Shown one piece after another: positions 33,356 to 43,769 of a stretch of DNA of 43,769 nucleotides (position 1 is the first letter of the stretch; each line of letters begins with the position of its first letter). The position numbers were made by a program, and so were the translations under genes. The stretch is taken from positions 1 to 43,769 of the forward strand of contig JAJTBI010000018.1 in NCBI GenBank assembly GCA_021286935.1, written 5' to 3'. Under the pieces are notes generated by a model. That model saw only the letters and a list, made by a program, of their open reading frames with translations, ran no database searches and was not told the DNA's origin. The stretch is from Geobacteraceae bacterium (GTDB lineage: Bacteria > Desulfobacterota > Desulfuromonadia > Geobacterales > Pseudopelobacteraceae).

Positions 33356-34669
33356 TTATCTCCGGCCCCTTATCCTGACACCCTTCAGAAAGCCTTCATA
33401 ATTACGGGTTATAAGATGTGACTCAATCTGAGCCACCGTATCCATACCTACGCCTACAGCAATCAAAAGCGAGGTCCCGCCAAAATAAAATGGCAAATTA
33501 AGCTTAAATCCACTAACCAGCACGGAAGGAAGAACACAAACCAATGAAATATAGATAGCACCAGCAAAGGTCAGCCTAGTAAGTATGCTATCCATATACT
33601 CGGATGTTTCTTTTCCTGGACGAATACCTGGAATGTATCCACCGTGTTTTTTAATGTTTTCTGCAACATCAGCCGGATTAAATGTGACAGCCGTATAGAA
33701 ATAGCAAAAGAAAACAATAAACGCAACATAAAATACATTATACAACCAATTGCCTGGAGTCAGCATCTTTGCAAACTGCTGAACTGCAGGTATGTTGATA
33801 AAATTAGCAACCGTTGCAGGAAACATTATAATTGATGATGCAAATATCGGAGGTATAACCCCAGCCATATTTACTTTTAAGGGCAAATGAGAGGTTTGAG
33901 GACTAAATGTCTTCAGACCAGTAACCCTCTTGGCGTAGTGAATAGGCAGCCGTCGTTGACCACGCTCGACAAAGACAATAGCTGCTATAACTGCCGCCAT
34001 TAAAGCCAAGACAAAAATAAGAGAGAACAAAGAAAGGTTACCGCTGTTAATCAGTTTACCTGTATTAGCAATAGCAGAGGGTATACGGACAACAATGCCA
34101 GCAAAAATAATTAATGAAATTCCGTTACCAATACCACGTTCGGTCATTTGCTCGCCAAGCCACATAATAAAAGCAGTACCGGCAGTAAGAGTAATGATTG
34201 TTAACAAACGAAATGACCAACCAGGAGTTGGTACAACCAACTCACCTGCTGGTCCTCGCATACTTTCAAGACCGATTGCTATACCAGATCCCTGCACAAT
34301 ACTAAGTAACACGGTACCATAACGGGTGTACTGGGTAATTTTTTTCCGTCCGGCCTCTCCTTCTTTAGACAACTTTTCAATGGCTGGAACAACTACCGTT
34401 AAAAGCTGAAAAATAATGGAAGAAGAAATGTACGGCATGATACCTAAAGCAAACACTGACATCCGCTCAAGCGCACCGCCGGAAAACATATCAAACAGGC
34501 CCAGGAGAGTCCCTTGAGCCTGTTTAAAAAAATGTGACAGCGCTACAGAATCTATACCAGGAGTCGGAATATGACATCCTACTCGATAGACTGCCAACAT
34601 ACCCAGTGTGAACAAAACCCGCTTCTTTAATTCAGGAATACGGAAGATGTTCTGAAAAGCCTCTAGCAC
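33356..34669 (-). CDS. secY: protein translocase subunit SecY
   Basis: This 437-aa, ten-segment membrane protein is the channel of the Sec translocon. Marks are '[14 protein letters not shown]', the plug and TM2 region '[18 protein letters not shown]', '[14 protein letters not shown]' and the cytoplasmic loop '[23 protein letters not shown]'. The GTG start (34667-34669) overlaps the rplO stop (GTGCTAG), indicating translational coupling. Confidence 0.98.
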   Translation of the reverse strand: MLEAFQNIFRIPELKKRVLFTLGMLAVYRVGCHIPTPGIDSVALSHFFKQAQGTLLGLFDMFSGGALERMSVFALGIMPYISSSIIFQLLTVVVPAIEKLSKEGEAGRKKITQYTRYGTVLLSIVQGSGIAIGLESMRGPAGELVVPTPGWSFRLLTIITLTAGTAFIMWLGEQMTERGIGNGISLIIFAGIVVRIPSAIANTGKLINSGNLSLFSLIFVLALMAAVIAAIVFVERGQRRLPIHYAKRVTGLKTFSPQTSHLPLKVNMAGVIPPIFASSIIMFPATVANFINIPAVQQFAKMLTPGNWLYNVFYVAFIVFFCYFYTAVTFNPADVAENIKKHGGYIPGIRPGKETSEYMDSILTRLTFAGAIYISLVCVLPSVLVSGFKLNLPFYFGGTSLLIAVGVGMDTVAQIESHLITRNYEGFLKGVRIRGRR

Positions 34670-35112
34670 GCGCTGGTATCCTCTATTTTGCCACCAACCG
34701 CCTGGATTTTTTCAATTGCCGACTTACTGAATTTATCCGCCTTTACAGTTAAGGCCTTAGTAATATCACCATTAGCAAGAACTTTAACTGGAAGGTCTGA
34801 TTTTTTCAGCAGGCCTTTTGCATTCATAGCCTCACGATCAACACAGCTACCGGCTTCAAATACATCCAGTTGCTGCAGATTGATTAGAACATACTCGTTA
34901 CGATCAAGCGGCCTAAACCCACGCTTAGGCAAACGGCGTTGAAGCGGCATTTGCCCACCTTCAAAACCCGGCTTAATACTACCACCGGAACGGGCCTTCT
35001 GACCTTTGTGACCTTTAGTTGCAGTCTTACCGTGGCCAGAACCAATACCACGTCCAATACGTTTTCTATTTTTAGTAGACCCCAGTGCGGGTCGTAGGCT
35101 GTTCAGTTCCAT
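34663..35112 (-). CDS. rplO: 50S ribosomal protein L15
   Basis: From the ATG at 35110-35112 (GGAG six bases upstream) the protein has 149 aa and begins [18 protein letters not shown]. The glycine-rich basic N-terminal extension '[24 protein letters not shown]'-type segment is typical of L15. An ATG four codons upstream has no spaced ribosome binding site. It overlaps secY. Confidence 0.97.
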   Translation of the reverse strand: MELNSLRPALGSTKNRKRIGRGIGSGHGKTATKGHKGQKARSGGSIKPGFEGGQMPLQRRLPKRGFRPLDRNEYVLINLQQLDVFEAGSCVDREAMNAKGLLKKSDLPVKVLANGDITKALTVKADKFSKSAIEKIQAVGGKIEDTSAC

Positions 35113-35127
35113 GGAGGTCTCCATCCT

Positions 35128-35304
35128 TTACTTAACCTTCAACATATGGTTTATCTTGTTGATCATCCCGCGTGTTTCAGGAGTATCTTGCAAGGAAACC
35201 GTCTGATGCAGACGACGCAGTCCAAGGCCACGCACAACTGCACACTGTTTTTCCGTAGCACCAATAGTACTTTTAACCAAGGTTATTTCCAGCATGTTAC
35301 TCAT
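35128..35304 (-). CDS. rpmD: 50S ribosomal protein L30
   Basis: This is a 58-aa gene, ATG at 35302-35304, TAA at 35128-35130. The translation starts MSNMLEITLVKSTIG and contains 'VVRGLGLRRLHQTV' and 'TRGMINKINHMLKV', the L30 pattern. It lies between rpsE and rplO, the standard spc-operon position. The only track frames here are opposite-strand shadows. Confidence 0.97.
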   Translation of the reverse strand: MSNMLEITLVKSTIGATEKQCAVVRGLGLRRLHQTVSLQDTPETRGMINKINHMLKVK

Positions 35305-35340
35305 GGTATCAATTCCTTCGTCAGGGAGTCTTACGTCTGC

Positions 35341-35829
35341 TTATTCAGCCAGACCGCGACGTGCAATAAGCTCTTCAGGGGTCTTAAGCAGACGCAGACC
35401 TTCAAAAGCAGCTTTAACGACATTGTGTGGGTTATTTGACCCGAGGCACTTTGAAAGAATATTGCTAATACCGGCAGCTTCAAAAATTGCACGTGAAGCC
35501 CCACCTGCAATAACACCTGTACCTGGCGAAGCTGGCTTCATCAGAATCCGACCGGCACCAAACCGCCCAATGATTTCATAGGGAATGGACTGATTTTGAT
35601 TAACCGGAACTTTGATCAGGTTCTTTTTAGCCTGCTCTACACCTTTACGGATCGCTTCAGGCACTTCGTTCGCTTTGCCAAGTCCATAACCAACATGACC
35701 ACTGGCATCACCAACAACAACAAGTGCGGAGAAACTAAAGCGGCGACCACCCTTTACTACCTTAGCGACACGGCTGATATGTACAACCCTGTCTGTCAGG
35801 TTTAAATCGTTTGCGTTAATCCTGCTCAC
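35341..35829 (-). CDS. rpsE: 30S ribosomal protein S5
   Basis: The 162-aa protein has the S5 double-stranded-RNA-binding domain: '[27 protein letters not shown]', '[20 protein letters not shown]' and the C-terminal '[19 protein letters not shown]'. S5 helps shape the mRNA entry channel and decoding fidelity. It lies between rplR and rpmD. Confidence 0.98.
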   Translation of the reverse strand: MSRINANDLNLTDRVVHISRVAKVVKGGRRFSFSALVVVGDASGHVGYGLGKANEVPEAIRKGVEQAKKNLIKVPVNQNQSIPYEIIGRFGAGRILMKPASPGTGVIAGGASRAIFEAAGISNILSKCLGSNNPHNVVKAAFEGLRLLKTPEELIARRGLAE

Positions 35830-35856
35830 TACAAACCTCCCTGGGAGAGTGAAAAC

Positions 35857-36225
35857 TTAGAATTCAAGACCGGCTTCCCGAGCCGCATCTGCAAGAGCCT
35901 GTATACGGCCATGATAAAGAAATCCGTTACGGTCAAAGACGACAGTACGAATATCTTTTTGCAAGGCGACCTTTGCGATTGCAGCACCAACAGCTGCTGC
36001 TGAAGATTTATTTCCTGTATGAACACCAGACTGAGCAACACCTTCAGTACAGGTTGATGCGGCTGCCAGGGTCACTCCCTGAACATCATCTATCAGTTGG
36101 GCATAAATATGATTTGCGCTTCTAAAAACATTCAAGCGTGGTCGCTCAGCAGTTCCAGTGACTTTTTTACGAACTCTGACCTGGCGTTTGAGGCGCGTGA
36201 TGGTTTTTTGTGATGTCTTTCCCAC
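35857..36225 (-). CDS. rplR: 50S ribosomal protein L18
   Basis: The 122-aa protein has a basic N-terminus ('[27 protein letters not shown]') and the C-terminal '[28 protein letters not shown]', both diagnostic of L18, which brings 5S rRNA into the large subunit. It lies between rplF and rpsE. Confidence 0.98.
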   Translation of the reverse strand: MGKTSQKTITRLKRQVRVRKKVTGTAERPRLNVFRSANHIYAQLIDDVQGVTLAAASTCTEGVAQSGVHTGNKSSAAAVGAAIAKVALQKDIRTVVFDRNGFLYHGRIQALADAAREAGLEF

Positions 36226-36254
36226 AGATCTGCTCCTTACCCTGTTACAGGTTC

Positions 36255-36794
36255 CTATTTTTTACCAGTCTTACCAGCTTTACGAAGAATGGTCTCAGTG
36301 GCATATTTGATACCCTTGCCTTTATAAGGCTCAGGACCACGGAAGGAACGAATTTTGGCAGCAGTTTGACCAACCAGTTCCTTATCAATTCCTTTTACAG
36401 CAAGCTTTGTCATTTTATCGACTTCTACCGTGATACCTGTAGGAAGTGGGAAAACAACCGGATGGGAGTAACCAAGACTCAAAACCAGCTCAGAACCTTT
36501 AACTTCCGCACGATATCCCACGCCATTGATCTCAAGATCGGTCTGATAACCAGTGGTTACACCAACAACCATGTTATTGACCAAGGTTCTGGTAAGTCCA
36601 TGAGCTGAGCGAGACTTAATTGCATCATCAGGACGAGTAACACAGATTTTACCGTCTTCAACTGCAACGGAGACGTCTGGCATGATCGTACGGCACAATT
36701 CACCCTTTGGACCTTTTATGGTCAGGACTGAATCAGCAAAGGTCACTGTGACCCCTTTAGGAACTTCAATCGGCAATTTCCCGATTCGTGACAT
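36255..36794 (-). CDS. rplF: 50S ribosomal protein L6
   Basis: The 179-aa protein begins '[15 protein letters not shown]' and has two L6 domains, ending in '[17 protein letters not shown]'. It binds 23S rRNA near the factor-binding site. It lies between rpsH and rplR. Confidence 0.98.
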   Translation of the reverse strand: MSRIGKLPIEVPKGVTVTFADSVLTIKGPKGELCRTIMPDVSVAVEDGKICVTRPDDAIKSRSAHGLTRTLVNNMVVGVTTGYQTDLEINGVGYRAEVKGSELVLSLGYSHPVVFPLPTGITVEVDKMTKLAVKGIDKELVGQTAAKIRSFRGPEPYKGKGIKYATETILRKAGKTGKK

Positions 36795-36826
36795 TGTGTG
36801 ACTCCTTTAGAACTGGGACTAACTAC

Positions 36827-37225
36827 TTACCAAACGGTACAGAGCAGTTCGCCACCGATACCGGCCTGACGGGCTGAAACATCTGTCATAATGCCCTTTG
36901 AGGTTGACAAGATCGCAATGCCCAGACCATTCTTTACGGTAGGTATTGACTCTGAGTCAACATATGTCCGGCTACCAGGCTTACTAATCCGTGTAATCTC
37001 ATTGATCACTGGATCTTTTTCGTCGATGAACTTCAGATAGACCCGCAGGACTCCCTGACGATTATCAGCGATAACCTTATAATTTTTGATGTACCCTTCT
37101 TGCTTCAACACCTGGGCGATATTCACCTTGACATTTGAAGAAGGGATATCGACCTTTTGAAGCTTAACCATATTCGCATTACGAATTCTGGTCAGCATAT
37201 CGGCGATAGGATCAGTCATTGACAT
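36827..37225 (-). CDS. rpsH: 30S ribosomal protein S8
   Basis: The 132-aa protein begins '[18 protein letters not shown]' and ends with the S8 hallmark '[33 protein letters not shown]'-type segment. S8 binds the central domain of 16S rRNA and in E. coli represses the spc operon. GAGGAG precedes the first ATG; the second ATG two codons in is also usable. Confidence 0.98.
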   Translation of the reverse strand: MSMTDPIADMLTRIRNANMVKLQKVDIPSSNVKVNIAQVLKQEGYIKNYKVIADNRQGVLRVYLKFIDEKDPVINEITRISKPGSRTYVDSESIPTVKNGLGIAILSTSKGIMTDVSARQAGIGGELLCTVW

Positions 37226-37255
37226 CGAAACGCACTCCTCTGAGGTTATGCAGCA

Positions 37256-37441
37256 TTACCAGCTGGACTTGATAACGCCGGGAATCTGTCCGGCGGAAGC
37301 ATATTTACGCAGGCAGATACGACACATCTGAAACTTGCGATAATAGGCCTTGGGACGTCCGCAGACCGGGCAGCGGTTATGCTGACGAACCTTGAACTTA
37401 GGCGTGCGCTGCGACTTGTTGATCATCGAGACTTTTGCCAC
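37256..37441 (-). CDS. rpsN: 30S ribosomal protein S14, short zinc-binding type
   Basis: The 61-aa protein is the short type-Z form of S14. It carries a zinc knuckle '[20 protein letters not shown]' and ends in '[12 protein letters not shown]'. The long zinc-free form of E. coli is about 100 aa. It lies between rplE and rpsH. Confidence 0.98.
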   Translation of the reverse strand: MAKVSMINKSQRTPKFKVRQHNRCPVCGRPKAYYRKFQMCRICLRKYASAGQIPGVIKSSW

Positions 37442-37453
37442 GGAATCCTCCCA

Positions 37454-37993
37454 CTAGTTCCTGAACGGCATGCCCATATGCTTAAGCAGGGCCTTGCCTT
37501 CTTCATCATTTTTAGCTGAAGTCACAATAGTAACGTTCAACCCCTTGATTTTATCGATTTCATCATAATTGATTTCAGGGAAAATCAGCTGCTCTTTAAT
37601 TCCAAGCGTATAATTACCCTGACCATCAAAAGCCTTGCCTGAAACGCCTTTGAAGTCACGTACACGAGCCAAAGCAACATTCATCAGGCGATCAAGAAAT
37701 TCATACATACGATCACGACGCAGAGTCACCATACAGCCAATTGGCATCCCCTCACGAAGCTTGAAGCTGGCGATAGACTTTTTGGCTTTAGTGATAACTG
37801 CTTTCTGACCTGTAATTTTACCCAACTCAGATGCAGCGGAATCAAGAATTTTAACATTCTGGATCGCTTCACCAAGACCCATATTGATCACAACCTTCTC
37901 AATTCTGGGTACTTCCATGATATTTTTATAGTTGAACTCGGTGCGCAGCTTTTGCACAACTTCGTTCTGATATACGTCTTTCAATCTGGCCAT
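37454..37993 (-). CDS. rplE: 50S ribosomal protein L5
   Basis: The 179-aa protein contains '[20 protein letters not shown]' and '[21 protein letters not shown]', with C-terminal '[10 protein letters not shown]'. It binds 5S rRNA and forms an inter-subunit bridge. It lies between rplX and rpsN. Confidence 0.98.
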   Translation of the reverse strand: MARLKDVYQNEVVQKLRTEFNYKNIMEVPRIEKVVINMGLGEAIQNVKILDSAASELGKITGQKAVITKAKKSIASFKLREGMPIGCMVTLRRDRMYEFLDRLMNVALARVRDFKGVSGKAFDGQGNYTLGIKEQLIFPEINYDEIDKIKGLNVTIVTSAKNDEEGKALLKHMGMPFRN

Positions 37994-38011
37994 GGCCTGG
38001 ATTCCTCCCGA

Positions 38012-38338
38012 TTAATTCTCCAGAGAGCTGTCGCACTTGACACAGGTGCGCTGTTTATCACCGTTTTCAAGCACCTTGATCTTGGTGCGAACAGGTTTTA
38101 CGCACTTGGTACAGTAGAGCTGTACATTGGACACGTGCAGTGCAGCTTCTTTCTCAGTAATGCCGCCAGGCTCATTACCACGGGCACGTACGTGACGCTT
38201 TACCATATTAAGGCCTTCAACAATAACGGCGTCCTTTTTAGGAAGTACCTGCAGTACCTTACCGGTCTTTGCTTTTTCTTTACCGGCAATGACCATCACC
38301 GTATCACCTTTAGCTACGTGATATTTTTTCGTTTGCAT
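38012..38338 (-). CDS. rplX: 50S ribosomal protein L24
   Basis: The 108-aa protein has an N-terminal KOW motif ('[20 protein letters not shown]') and '[14 protein letters not shown]'. A C-terminal 'CTKC' and 'CVKC' pair suggests a small zinc site, present in some bacterial L24 proteins. It initiates large-subunit assembly. It lies between rplN and rplE. Confidence 0.97.
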   Translation of the reverse strand: MQTKKYHVAKGDTVMVIAGKEKAKTGKVLQVLPKKDAVIVEGLNMVKRHVRARGNEPGGITEKEAALHVSNVQLYCTKCVKPVRTKIKVLENGDKQRTCVKCDSSLEN

Positions 38339-38359
38339 CAGTGTTTCTCCAATTTTGCG

Positions 38360-38728
38360 TTAAAGTACTTCCGGTGCAAGGGAGATGATCTTCATAAACT
38401 TTTTAGCCCGCAGTTCCCGAGCAACAGGTCCGAAGATACGGGTACCCACCGGCTCCTTTGCATTGTTAATGACAACACCTGAGTTATTGTCAAAGCGGAT
38501 ATAAGAACCATCTGGGCGGCCAAGTTCTTTGGCGGTGCGTACAATAACCGCTTTGACCACATCACCTTTTTTTACCTTGGAATTCGGTAGCGCTTCACGC
38601 ACTGAGCAGACGACAATGTCACCAACTCCTGCATATTTACGCTTAGACCCGCCAAGAACCTTGATGCAAAAGAGCTTCTTTGCACCAGAGTTATCGGCTA
38701 CGTCAAGTATAGTCTGCATCTGAATCAT
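38360..38728 (-). CDS. rplN: 50S ribosomal protein L14
   Basis: The 122-aa protein begins '[18 protein letters not shown]' and contains '[29 protein letters not shown]'-type segments and '[13 protein letters not shown]', all standard for L14. It sits at the subunit interface. It lies between rpsQ and rplX. Confidence 0.98.
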   Translation of the reverse strand: MIQMQTILDVADNSGAKKLFCIKVLGGSKRKYAGVGDIVVCSVREALPNSKVKKGDVVKAVIVRTAKELGRPDGSYIRFDNNSGVVINNAKEPVGTRIFGPVARELRAKKFMKIISLAPEVL

Positions 38729-38752
38729 GCTCGTATCCTCTCTGGGGGGCTG

Positions 38753-39010
38753 CTACGCAGCGCTCTCAAGAATCTGGCGCAGGGCCCAGCGCTTGTCTTT
38801 GCTTAATGGACGGCACTCAACAATCTGCACCTTATCCCCTGCCTTGCAGCTGTTCTTCTCGTCGTGGACCTTATACTTTACACTCCGCTTGATATACTTA
38901 TTATAGAGCGGGTGCTTTACAAGGCGGTCGACTCGTACAACAACTGTTTTTTCCATTTTGTCACTGACTACGACGCCGGTCTGAGTACGTCTGTGTCCAA
39001 GCTCACCCAT
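38753..39010 (-). CDS. rpsQ: 30S ribosomal protein S17
   Basis: From the ATG at 39008-39010 the protein has 85 aa. It begins '[20 protein letters not shown]' and contains the OB-fold core '[19 protein letters not shown]'. The frame extends to 39097 but that part overlaps rpmC and is not S17-like. It starts seven bases after the rpmC stop. Confidence 0.97.
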   Translation of the reverse strand: MGELGHRRTQTGVVVSDKMEKTVVVRVDRLVKHPLYNKYIKRSVKYKVHDEKNSCKAGDKVQIVECRPLSKDKRWALRQILESAA

Positions 39011-39017
39011 GACAGTC

Positions 39018-39206
39018 CTAACCCCTGCTTTCTGTAAGGATGGTATTAATCCGTGCAATATCTTTACGGATCGCGCCAAGCTTTCCGGTATTCTCAAGGC
39101 GCCCTGTGTTCAGTTGAAACTTAAGGTTGAAGAGCTCCTGGGTCAATTCGTCCCGTTTCTGCTTCAATTCAGCCTCAGCCATTTTACGTATATCATTAGC
39201 CTTCAT
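39018..39206 (-). CDS. rpmC: 50S ribosomal protein L29
   Basis: From the ATG at 39204-39206 the protein has 62 aa, two long helices: '[20 protein letters not shown]' and '[18 protein letters not shown]'. The longer frame to 39308 lies in rplP. The start overlaps the rplP stop by 11 bases, suggesting coupling. L29 lies by the exit tunnel. Confidence 0.97.
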   Translation of the reverse strand: MKANDIRKMAEAELKQKRDELTQELFNLKFQLNTGRLENTGKLGAIRKDIARINTILTESRG

Positions 39207-39618
39207 TTTGGGTACCTCTGGTAATGAACTTGGTGGATACAGGCAGTTTATGAGCTGCCAGTCTGAAGGCCTCGCGTGCGATTTCTTCAGTAACTCCTTC
39301 CATCTCATACAGAACCATGCCTGGCTTTACCACACATACCCATGAATCAGGAGAACCTTTTCCTTTACCCATCCGGGTTTCAGCAGGCTTTGCTGTCAGC
39401 GGCTTGTCAGGAAACATACGGATCCAGATTTTACCGCCCCGCTTAATATAACGGGTCATGGCAATACGTGCAGCTTCAATTTGACGTGAATCAACCCAAC
39501 CACATTCAGTGGCTTGAAGAGCAAACTCACCGTATGAGATCTCAATCCGGCGGCAGGCTGCGCCTGTCATCCGCCCTTTCATCTGCTTCCTATGCTTAAC
39601 CCTTTTCGGCATTAACAT
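39196..39618 (-). CDS. rplP: 50S ribosomal protein L16
   Basis: The 140-aa protein begins '[17 protein letters not shown]' and contains '[23 protein letters not shown]'-type sequence, typical of L16, which helps position A-site tRNA. AGGAG lies eight bases before the ATG. It lies between rpsC and rpmC. Confidence 0.98.
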   Translation of the reverse strand: MLMPKRVKHRKQMKGRMTGAACRRIEISYGEFALQATECGWVDSRQIEAARIAMTRYIKRGGKIWIRMFPDKPLTAKPAETRMGKGKGSPDSWVCVVKPGMVLYEMEGVTEEIAREAFRLAAHKLPVSTKFITRGTQNEG

Positions 39619-39636
39619 GTGACTTGCTCCTGAAAC

Positions 39637-40269
39637 TTATTGTCCTGGCAGGACTTCACCTTTGAAGATCAGGACCTTTACCCCAATGATACCATAGGTG
39701 GTCTTGGCCTCGGCAAACCCATAATCGATATCTGCACGCAGGGTATGCAGTGGAACCCTGCCTTCACGATACCATTCGGTACGTGACATTTCAGCACCAC
39801 CCAGACGACCTGAACAGGTGATCCGAATACCTTTGGCACCAAACTTGAGTGAAGAGGTTACACTCTTCTTCATTGCACGACGGAATGCTATCCGACGTTC
39901 AAGTTGTAGTGCTACGTTTTCAGCTACCAGTTGAGCATCAAGCTCAGGCTTGCGGACCTCATTGATGTTAATAAACACTTCCTTTGAGGTGATAGCAGCC
40001 AGATCTTTCTTAAGCAGCTCTACTTCTGCGCCCTTCTTGCCAATGATCAAACCTGGACGGGCTGCATGAATATTAATCTTGGTCTTGTTTGCAGCTCGCT
40101 CAATCTCAATCTTTGAGATACCAGCACTATACAGACGCTTCTTCAAAAACTGGCGAATCTTCAGGTCCTCGTGGAGGTTCTTGGCAAAATCAGCCTCAGC
40201 GTACCACTTCGAGTCCCAGGTCTTGATGACGCCAAGTCTGAAACCTATCGGATTTACTTTCTGTCCCAA
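39637..40269 (-). CDS. rpsC: 30S ribosomal protein S3
   Basis: The 210-aa protein begins '[13 protein letters not shown]'. It contains a KH domain ('[21 protein letters not shown]') and the C-terminal '[22 protein letters not shown]'. S3 lines the mRNA entry site. It lies between rplV and rplP. Confidence 0.98.
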   Translation of the reverse strand: MGQKVNPIGFRLGVIKTWDSKWYAEADFAKNLHEDLKIRQFLKKRLYSAGISKIEIERAANKTKINIHAARPGLIIGKKGAEVELLKKDLAAITSKEVFININEVRKPELDAQLVAENVALQLERRIAFRRAMKKSVTSSLKFGAKGIRITCSGRLGGAEMSRTEWYREGRVPLHTLRADIDYGFAEAKTTYGIIGVKVLIFKGEVLPGQ

Positions 40270-40284
40270 GACTGCACCTCCGGC

Positions 40285-40626
40285 CTATCTTGTTTTCGTG
40301 TCAGACAATACCACGGTAATGTGGCTTGTCGGCTTGCGGATCTTACTGGCACGGCCCATTGCGCGTGGAACAAAACGCTTAAGTACGGCACCGCCATCTA
40401 CAAAAATCGTTTTAACAAACAGCTTGTCTATATCATTCACACCCTTCTGCTCAGCGTTTGCTACAGCCGACTTCAGAAGTTTGAGAAGAATCTGTGCAGA
40501 CGGATTCGGCAAGAAAGTCAGGGTGTTCAGTGCTTGCTGGATACCCTTGCCCCGAACCAGATCGGCGACAGTCCGCGTCTTACGCGGAGACAGGCGTGCT
40601 AATGTTAATTTGGCACTGGATTCCAT
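40285..40626 (-). CDS. rplV: 50S ribosomal protein L22
   Basis: The 113-aa protein contains 'LARLSPRKTRTVADLVRGKG' and 'VDGGAVLKRFVPRAMGRASKIRKPTSHI', the extended-loop region of L22 that lines the exit tunnel and is a site of macrolide resistance changes in other bacteria. It lies between rpsS and rpsC. Confidence 0.98.
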   Translation of the reverse strand: MESSAKLTLARLSPRKTRTVADLVRGKGIQQALNTLTFLPNPSAQILLKLLKSAVANAEQKGVNDIDKLFVKTIFVDGGAVLKRFVPRAMGRASKIRKPTSHITVVLSDTKTR

Positions 40627-40642
40627 TCAAATCGCTCCTTTA

Positions 40643-40921
40643 TTACTTCTTGACCTTGCTCTTTTTATCGGCAGCATGGCCATGGAAGGTCCGGGTTGGT
40701 GAAAATTCTCCCAATTTATGGCCTACCATGTTCTCGGTAACAAAAACCGGAATAAACTTTTTGCCGTTATGTACCGCCAGAGATACTCCGATAAATTCTG
40801 GAGTAATCGTTGAACGGCGGGACCAGGTCTTGATGATTTTTTTGGAGTTAGGACCTTCGGTCTCAACTTTCTTCATCAGATGCCCATCAACAAAAGGGCC
40901 TTTTTTTATCGAGCGTGCCAT
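40643..40921 (-). CDS. rpsS: 30S ribosomal protein S19
   Basis: The 92-aa protein begins '[19 protein letters not shown]' and contains '[14 protein letters not shown]' and '[18 protein letters not shown]', the S19 signature. It forms a head complex with S13. It lies between rplB and rplV. Confidence 0.98.
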   Translation of the reverse strand: MARSIKKGPFVDGHLMKKVETEGPNSKKIIKTWSRRSTITPEFIGVSLAVHNGKKFIPVFVTENMVGHKLGEFSPTRTFHGHAADKKSKVKK

Positions 40922-40943
40922 ATAGAGCTAGCCTCTCATTCGA

Positions 40944-41768
40944 TTATTTGGTGCGTTTTTTAACGATAAAGCGGTCAGACGTCTTATTCGTACGAGTCTT
41001 ATAACCCTTGGTCGGAATACCCCATGGAGTTACCGGGTGACGGCCGCCAGAGGTTCTACCCTCACCACCACCATGTGGGTGATCAACCGGGTTCATAGCA
41101 ACACCACGAACCTTTGGACGCTTACCCAACCAGCGTGAACGACCAGCTTTACCAAGGCATACGTTCTCATGGTCAATGTTACCAACCTGACCGATAGTCG
41201 CATAGCAGTCCTGAAGAACGAGGCGAACTTCACCAGAAGGCAACTTAACCTGCGAGTACTTGCCCTCTTTTGACATCAGTTGCGCAAATGTACCGGCACT
41301 GCGGGCAAGTTGTGCACCTTTTCCGATCTTCAGTTCAATATTGTGAATAATAGTACCCAATGGTATCGAGCGTAAAGGCAGTGAATTACCCGGCTTGATA
41401 TCAGCTTCTGGACCACTCAAAACAGTATCGCCAACCTTCAGATCAACCGGAGCAAGGATGTAGCGTTTCTCACCATCAGTATAGTGAAGAAGGGCAATCC
41501 GTGCACTACGGTTTGGATCATATTCAATCGTAGCAACTTTAGCGGGAATGCCACGCTTGTCACGACGAAAATCAATCATACGATACTTCTGCTTGTGACC
41601 ACCGCCTTGATGGCGTGCAGTTACTCGGCCAAAGTGGTTACGACCACCAGTCTTTTTAATCTTGACCAGCAGGGACTTCTCCGGCGTTGTGGAGGTAATC
41701 TCCTCAAACGTCGAACAGGTTTGATGTCTGCGCCCAGCAGATGTGGGCTTGTAGCTCTTTATTGCCAT
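40944..41768 (-). CDS. rplB: 50S ribosomal protein L2
   Basis: The 274-aa protein begins '[17 protein letters not shown]' and contains '[23 protein letters not shown]' and the highly conserved '[21 protein letters not shown]' region, whose histidine lies near the peptidyl transferase centre. It lies between rplW and rpsS. Confidence 0.99.
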   Translation of the reverse strand: MAIKSYKPTSAGRRHQTCSTFEEITSTTPEKSLLVKIKKTGGRNHFGRVTARHQGGGHKQKYRMIDFRRDKRGIPAKVATIEYDPNRSARIALLHYTDGEKRYILAPVDLKVGDTVLSGPEADIKPGNSLPLRSIPLGTIIHNIELKIGKGAQLARSAGTFAQLMSKEGKYSQVKLPSGEVRLVLQDCYATIGQVGNIDHENVCLGKAGRSRWLGKRPKVRGVAMNPVDHPHGGGEGRTSGGRHPVTPWGIPTKGYKTRTNKTSDRFIVKKRTK

Positions 41769-41800
41769 ACCTGAACCCCGATTCAGTAATGATTAGTCCG

Positions 41801-42085
41801 TTACACTTCGAAGAAGTCGACGGTCTGGCCTTCCTTCAGCGTGATATAGGCCTTTTTCCAGTTTTGACGCTTGCCGTAGTTACGACCGAAGCGTTTTACC
41901 TTGCCAGCCACATTCACGGTACGTACCGAAGTAACATTGACCTTGAAGAGCGACTCAACAGCTTTTTTAATTTCAATCTTGTTTGAATCCCGGTCAACCA
42001 CCAAAGTAATGGTGTTAGCAGCCTCTGTACCAAGAGAAGTCTTCTCAGTGACGTGGGGCTTTTTAATGATTGAGTAAATGTTCAT
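41801..42085 (-). CDS. rplW: 50S ribosomal protein L23
   Basis: The 94-aa protein begins '[17 protein letters not shown]' and contains '[20 protein letters not shown]', the L23 motif. It is the docking site at the exit tunnel for SRP and trigger factor. Its start overlaps the rplD stop by one base. Confidence 0.98.
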   Translation of the reverse strand: MNIYSIIKKPHVTEKTSLGTEAANTITLVVDRDSNKIEIKKAVESLFKVNVTSVRTVNVAGKVKRFGRNYGKRQNWKKAYITLKEGQTVDFFEV

Positions 42086-42705
42086 TACTGCAGCGCTCCT
42101 TCCACGAGTCGCACAGCGCCTTCGGTCATTACGATGTTTTTATACTTAAGAACATCATACACATTCAAACCGTCAGCCTTGAGCAACTTAACATAGGGAA
42201 CATTACGCGACGACAAAGTAAGATTTGTCGAAGGTTCCTCGGTGATGATCAAAGAACGCTCAAGATCAAATTTTTTCATAAAACCTGCAAAGTCCTTAGT
42301 GGATATCTTGGCAAATTCAATTTGATCAAGAACAGTAATTTTCTCACTCTTAAGCTGCATGGAAAGCAATGAACGCAGTGCAGCTTTACGAGCCTTCTTA
42401 TTAATAGCCAGATTGTAGGTCTTTGGCTGAGGACCAAAAACAGTTCCACCGCCAGGATACTGAGGTGCACGCGAACAACCTTGACGTGCATTACCTGTAC
42501 CCTTCTGCTTGAATGGCTTCTTGCCGCCGCCAGAAACTTCAGCACGGGTCTTTGTTTTAACCGTGCCTGCACGACGATTAGCAAGCTGCACCTTAAGGGC
42601 CTGATGAATTAACGGCTCTTTAACTTCAGCGGCAAAGATCTGCTCATCAAGGGCAACTTCACCGACTTTTTCACGGTTCATATTATACAGAGCTATTGTT
42701 GGCAT
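42085..42705 (-). CDS. rplD: 50S ribosomal protein L4
   Basis: The 206-aa protein contains '[32 protein letters not shown]'-type sequence, the extended loop that reaches the exit tunnel. In E. coli L4 also represses the S10 operon. It lies between rplC and rplW. Confidence 0.98.
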   Translation of the reverse strand: MPTIALYNMNREKVGEVALDEQIFAAEVKEPLIHQALKVQLANRRAGTVKTKTRAEVSGGGKKPFKQKGTGNARQGCSRAPQYPGGGTVFGPQPKTYNLAINKKARKAALRSLLSMQLKSEKITVLDQIEFAKISTKDFAGFMKKFDLERSLIITEEPSTNLTLSSRNVPYVKLLKADGLNVYDVLKYKNIVMTEGAVRLVEGALQ

Positions 42706-42724
42706 ACGTAACTACTCCGTCTGA

Positions 42725-43360
42725 TTACTTGGTGGCTTTGACGCTGTCTTTAATGACAACGACATTATTCTTGGAACCGGGAATCGCACCTTTAATCAGG
42801 ATAAGATTCTGATCTGCGTCTACACGAACCACTTGAAGACGCTGAACGGTAACACGCTCGTTCCCCATCTGACCCGGCATTTTCTTATTCTTAAAAACCC
42901 GCGATGGAGTTGCCGAACAACCGATGGAACCTGGTGCACGGTGGAAGCGTGAACCGTGGGAGGCACGTCCACCCTTAAAGTTATGCCGCTTAATAACACC
43001 CTGGAATCCCTTACCAATGCTGGTACCGGTAACGTCAATCAGGTCGCCAGGTACAAACTGTTGAACAGTAAGCTCATCACCAATGTTCAGTTCGCCCTCT
43101 TGTTCAAGCTTTAATTCACGCAGGTGCCTAAACACACCTTTGCCTGCCTTAACGCAATGCCCACGATCAGCAGCATTTGCCTTGGCAGCATTAACAGCCT
43201 CAAACCCAACCTGTACGGCTGAATAGCCATCAACTTCTGCCGTCTTCTTCTGCAGTACCACACAAGGGCCTGCTTGTACCACCGTTACTGGAACGCGGGT
43301 ACCATCTTCCAGGAAGATCTGGGTCATGCCCAGCTTTTTTCCAATAATCCCTTTATTCAT
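42725..43360 (-). CDS. rplC: 50S ribosomal protein L3
   Basis: From the ATG at 43358-43360 (AGGA eight bases upstream) the protein has 211 aa and begins '[16 protein letters not shown]'. It contains '[20 protein letters not shown]' and '[13 protein letters not shown]'. Two in-frame ATGs further upstream lack a properly spaced ribosome binding site. It lies between rpsJ and rplD. Confidence 0.97.
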   Translation of the reverse strand: MNKGIIGKKLGMTQIFLEDGTRVPVTVVQAGPCVVLQKKTAEVDGYSAVQVGFEAVNAAKANAADRGHCVKAGKGVFRHLRELKLEQEGELNIGDELTVQQFVPGDLIDVTGTSIGKGFQGVIKRHNFKGGRASHGSRFHRAPGSIGCSATPSRVFKNKKMPGQMGNERVTVQRLQVVRVDADQNLILIKGAIPGSKNNVVVIKDSVKATK

Positions 43361-43387
43361 AACAGACATCCTATCTGGCAATAATGT

Positions 43388-43696
43388 CTACAGCTTGATT
43401 TCAACATCAACGCCTGCGGACAGGTCCAATTTCATCAGCGCGTCAACGGTCTGCTGTGTCGGGTCAAGAATATCAATCAGACGCTTGTGGGTTCTGATTT
43501 CAAACTGGTCACGGGACTTTTTATCAACGTGTGGTCCACGCAGCACGCAGTACTTATTTATAACCGTTGGCAGCGGAATTGGGCCTGCTACGCGAGCACC
43601 GGTACGCTTTGCCGTCTCAACAATCTCACCGACGGATACATCCAGCAGCTTATGGTCATATGCCTTGAGGCGAATTCTGATCTTCTGGCTCTGCAT
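43388..43696 (-). CDS. rpsJ: 30S ribosomal protein S10
   Basis: The 102-aa protein begins '[19 protein letters not shown]' and contains '[29 protein letters not shown]'-type sequence and '[18 protein letters not shown]'. S10 also acts as NusE in antitermination. It is the first gene after tuf in the block. Confidence 0.98.
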   Translation of the reverse strand: MQSQKIRIRLKAYDHKLLDVSVGEIVETAKRTGARVAGPIPLPTVINKYCVLRGPHVDKKSRDQFEIRTHKRLIDILDPTQQTVDALMKLDLSAGVDVEIKL

Positions 43697-43714
43697 CGCT
43701 TCCTCGCTTAATCT

Positions 43715-43769
43715 TTACTCGATAATTGCGCTGACGACGCCGGCGCCTACGGTACGACCACCTTCACGG
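43715..43769 (-). CDS. tuf: elongation factor Tu, C-terminal end only
   Basis: The window edge leaves the last 17 codons and the TAA stop (43715-43717). The translation [17 protein letters not shown] is the near-invariant C-terminus of EF-Tu. Position directly upstream of rpsJ is the usual one for tufA at the end of the str operon. Confidence 0.95.
   Translation of the reverse strand, partial: REGGRTVGAGVVSAIIE

Noticed and set aside
1..43769. CRISPR arrays, tRNA/rRNA genes, transposases, toxin-antitoxin or defence systems
   Set aside because: None recognised on either strand by reading; ribosomal and metabolic genes fill the window.

Overview
The window looks like a chromosomal segment of a Geobacter-type member of the Desulfuromonadia, perhaps close to Trichlorobacter (Geobacter) lovleyi. 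This is an inference from gene content: a eukaryote-like citrate synthase, a DUF485 acetate-permease locus with a CBS-DUF294 protein, zinc-binding (C+) S14, S4 and L36, and a str-S10-spc-alpha ribosomal block without infA. No tRNA, rRNA, CRISPR array, insertion sequence or phage gene was seen.

Region 1 (1-2.7 kb) is a carboxylate-uptake control locus. It holds the first codons of a DUF485 gene, an IclR-type regulator, and a divergent CBS-DUF294 nucleotidyltransferase-like protein. Paired arrays of a 9-bp repeat lie downstream. Region 2 (2.9-8.6 kb) is a three-gene RND efflux operon (fusion lipoprotein, HAE1 pump, outer-membrane lipoprotein) with no adjacent regulator. It is divergent from nhaA. 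An AMP-forming acyl-CoA synthetase follows.

Region 3 (11.8-18.0 kb) is the most interesting part. Two divergent operons share a 94-bp control region. Rightward are a MerR-type regulator with the B12-photoreceptor signature of CarH/LitR, a Blc-type lipocalin and a UvsE-type UV damage endonuclease. Leftward are an SRPBCC protein, an EAL c-di-GMP phosphodiesterase, an unknown 80-aa protein, a phasin-like protein and a UbiB-family atypical kinase. A perfect 7-3-7 palindrome overlaps both the regulator's ribosome binding site and the -35 of the leftward promoter. I read this as a candidate light/B12-gated stress island.

Region 4 (18.1-23.7 kb) contains an SPFH-GYF protein paired with a zinc-ribbon membrane protein (similar in architecture to B. 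subtilis YdjI/YdjG), a short PrmA-like methyltransferase, an M24 peptidase, and citrate synthase behind a promoter flanked by two identical inverted operator-like sites. Region 5 (23.7-28.2 kb) is an operon of an NtrY-like kinase, an NtrX-like regulator with a degenerate sigma-54 contact loop, and a methylmalonyl-CoA decarboxylase-like protein. A YaaR (DUF327) gene follows.

Region 6 (28.8 kb to the end, all leftward) is the ribosomal superoperon. In transcription order it runs tuf (3' end only), rpsJ, rplC, rplD, rplW, rplB, rpsS, rplV, rpsC, rplP, rpmC, rpsQ, rplN, rplX, rplE, rpsN, rpsH, rplF, rplR, rpsE, rpmD, rplO, secY, adk, map, rpmJ, rpsM, rpsK, rpsD, rpoA, rplQ. It ends at a strong hairpin shared with yaaR.
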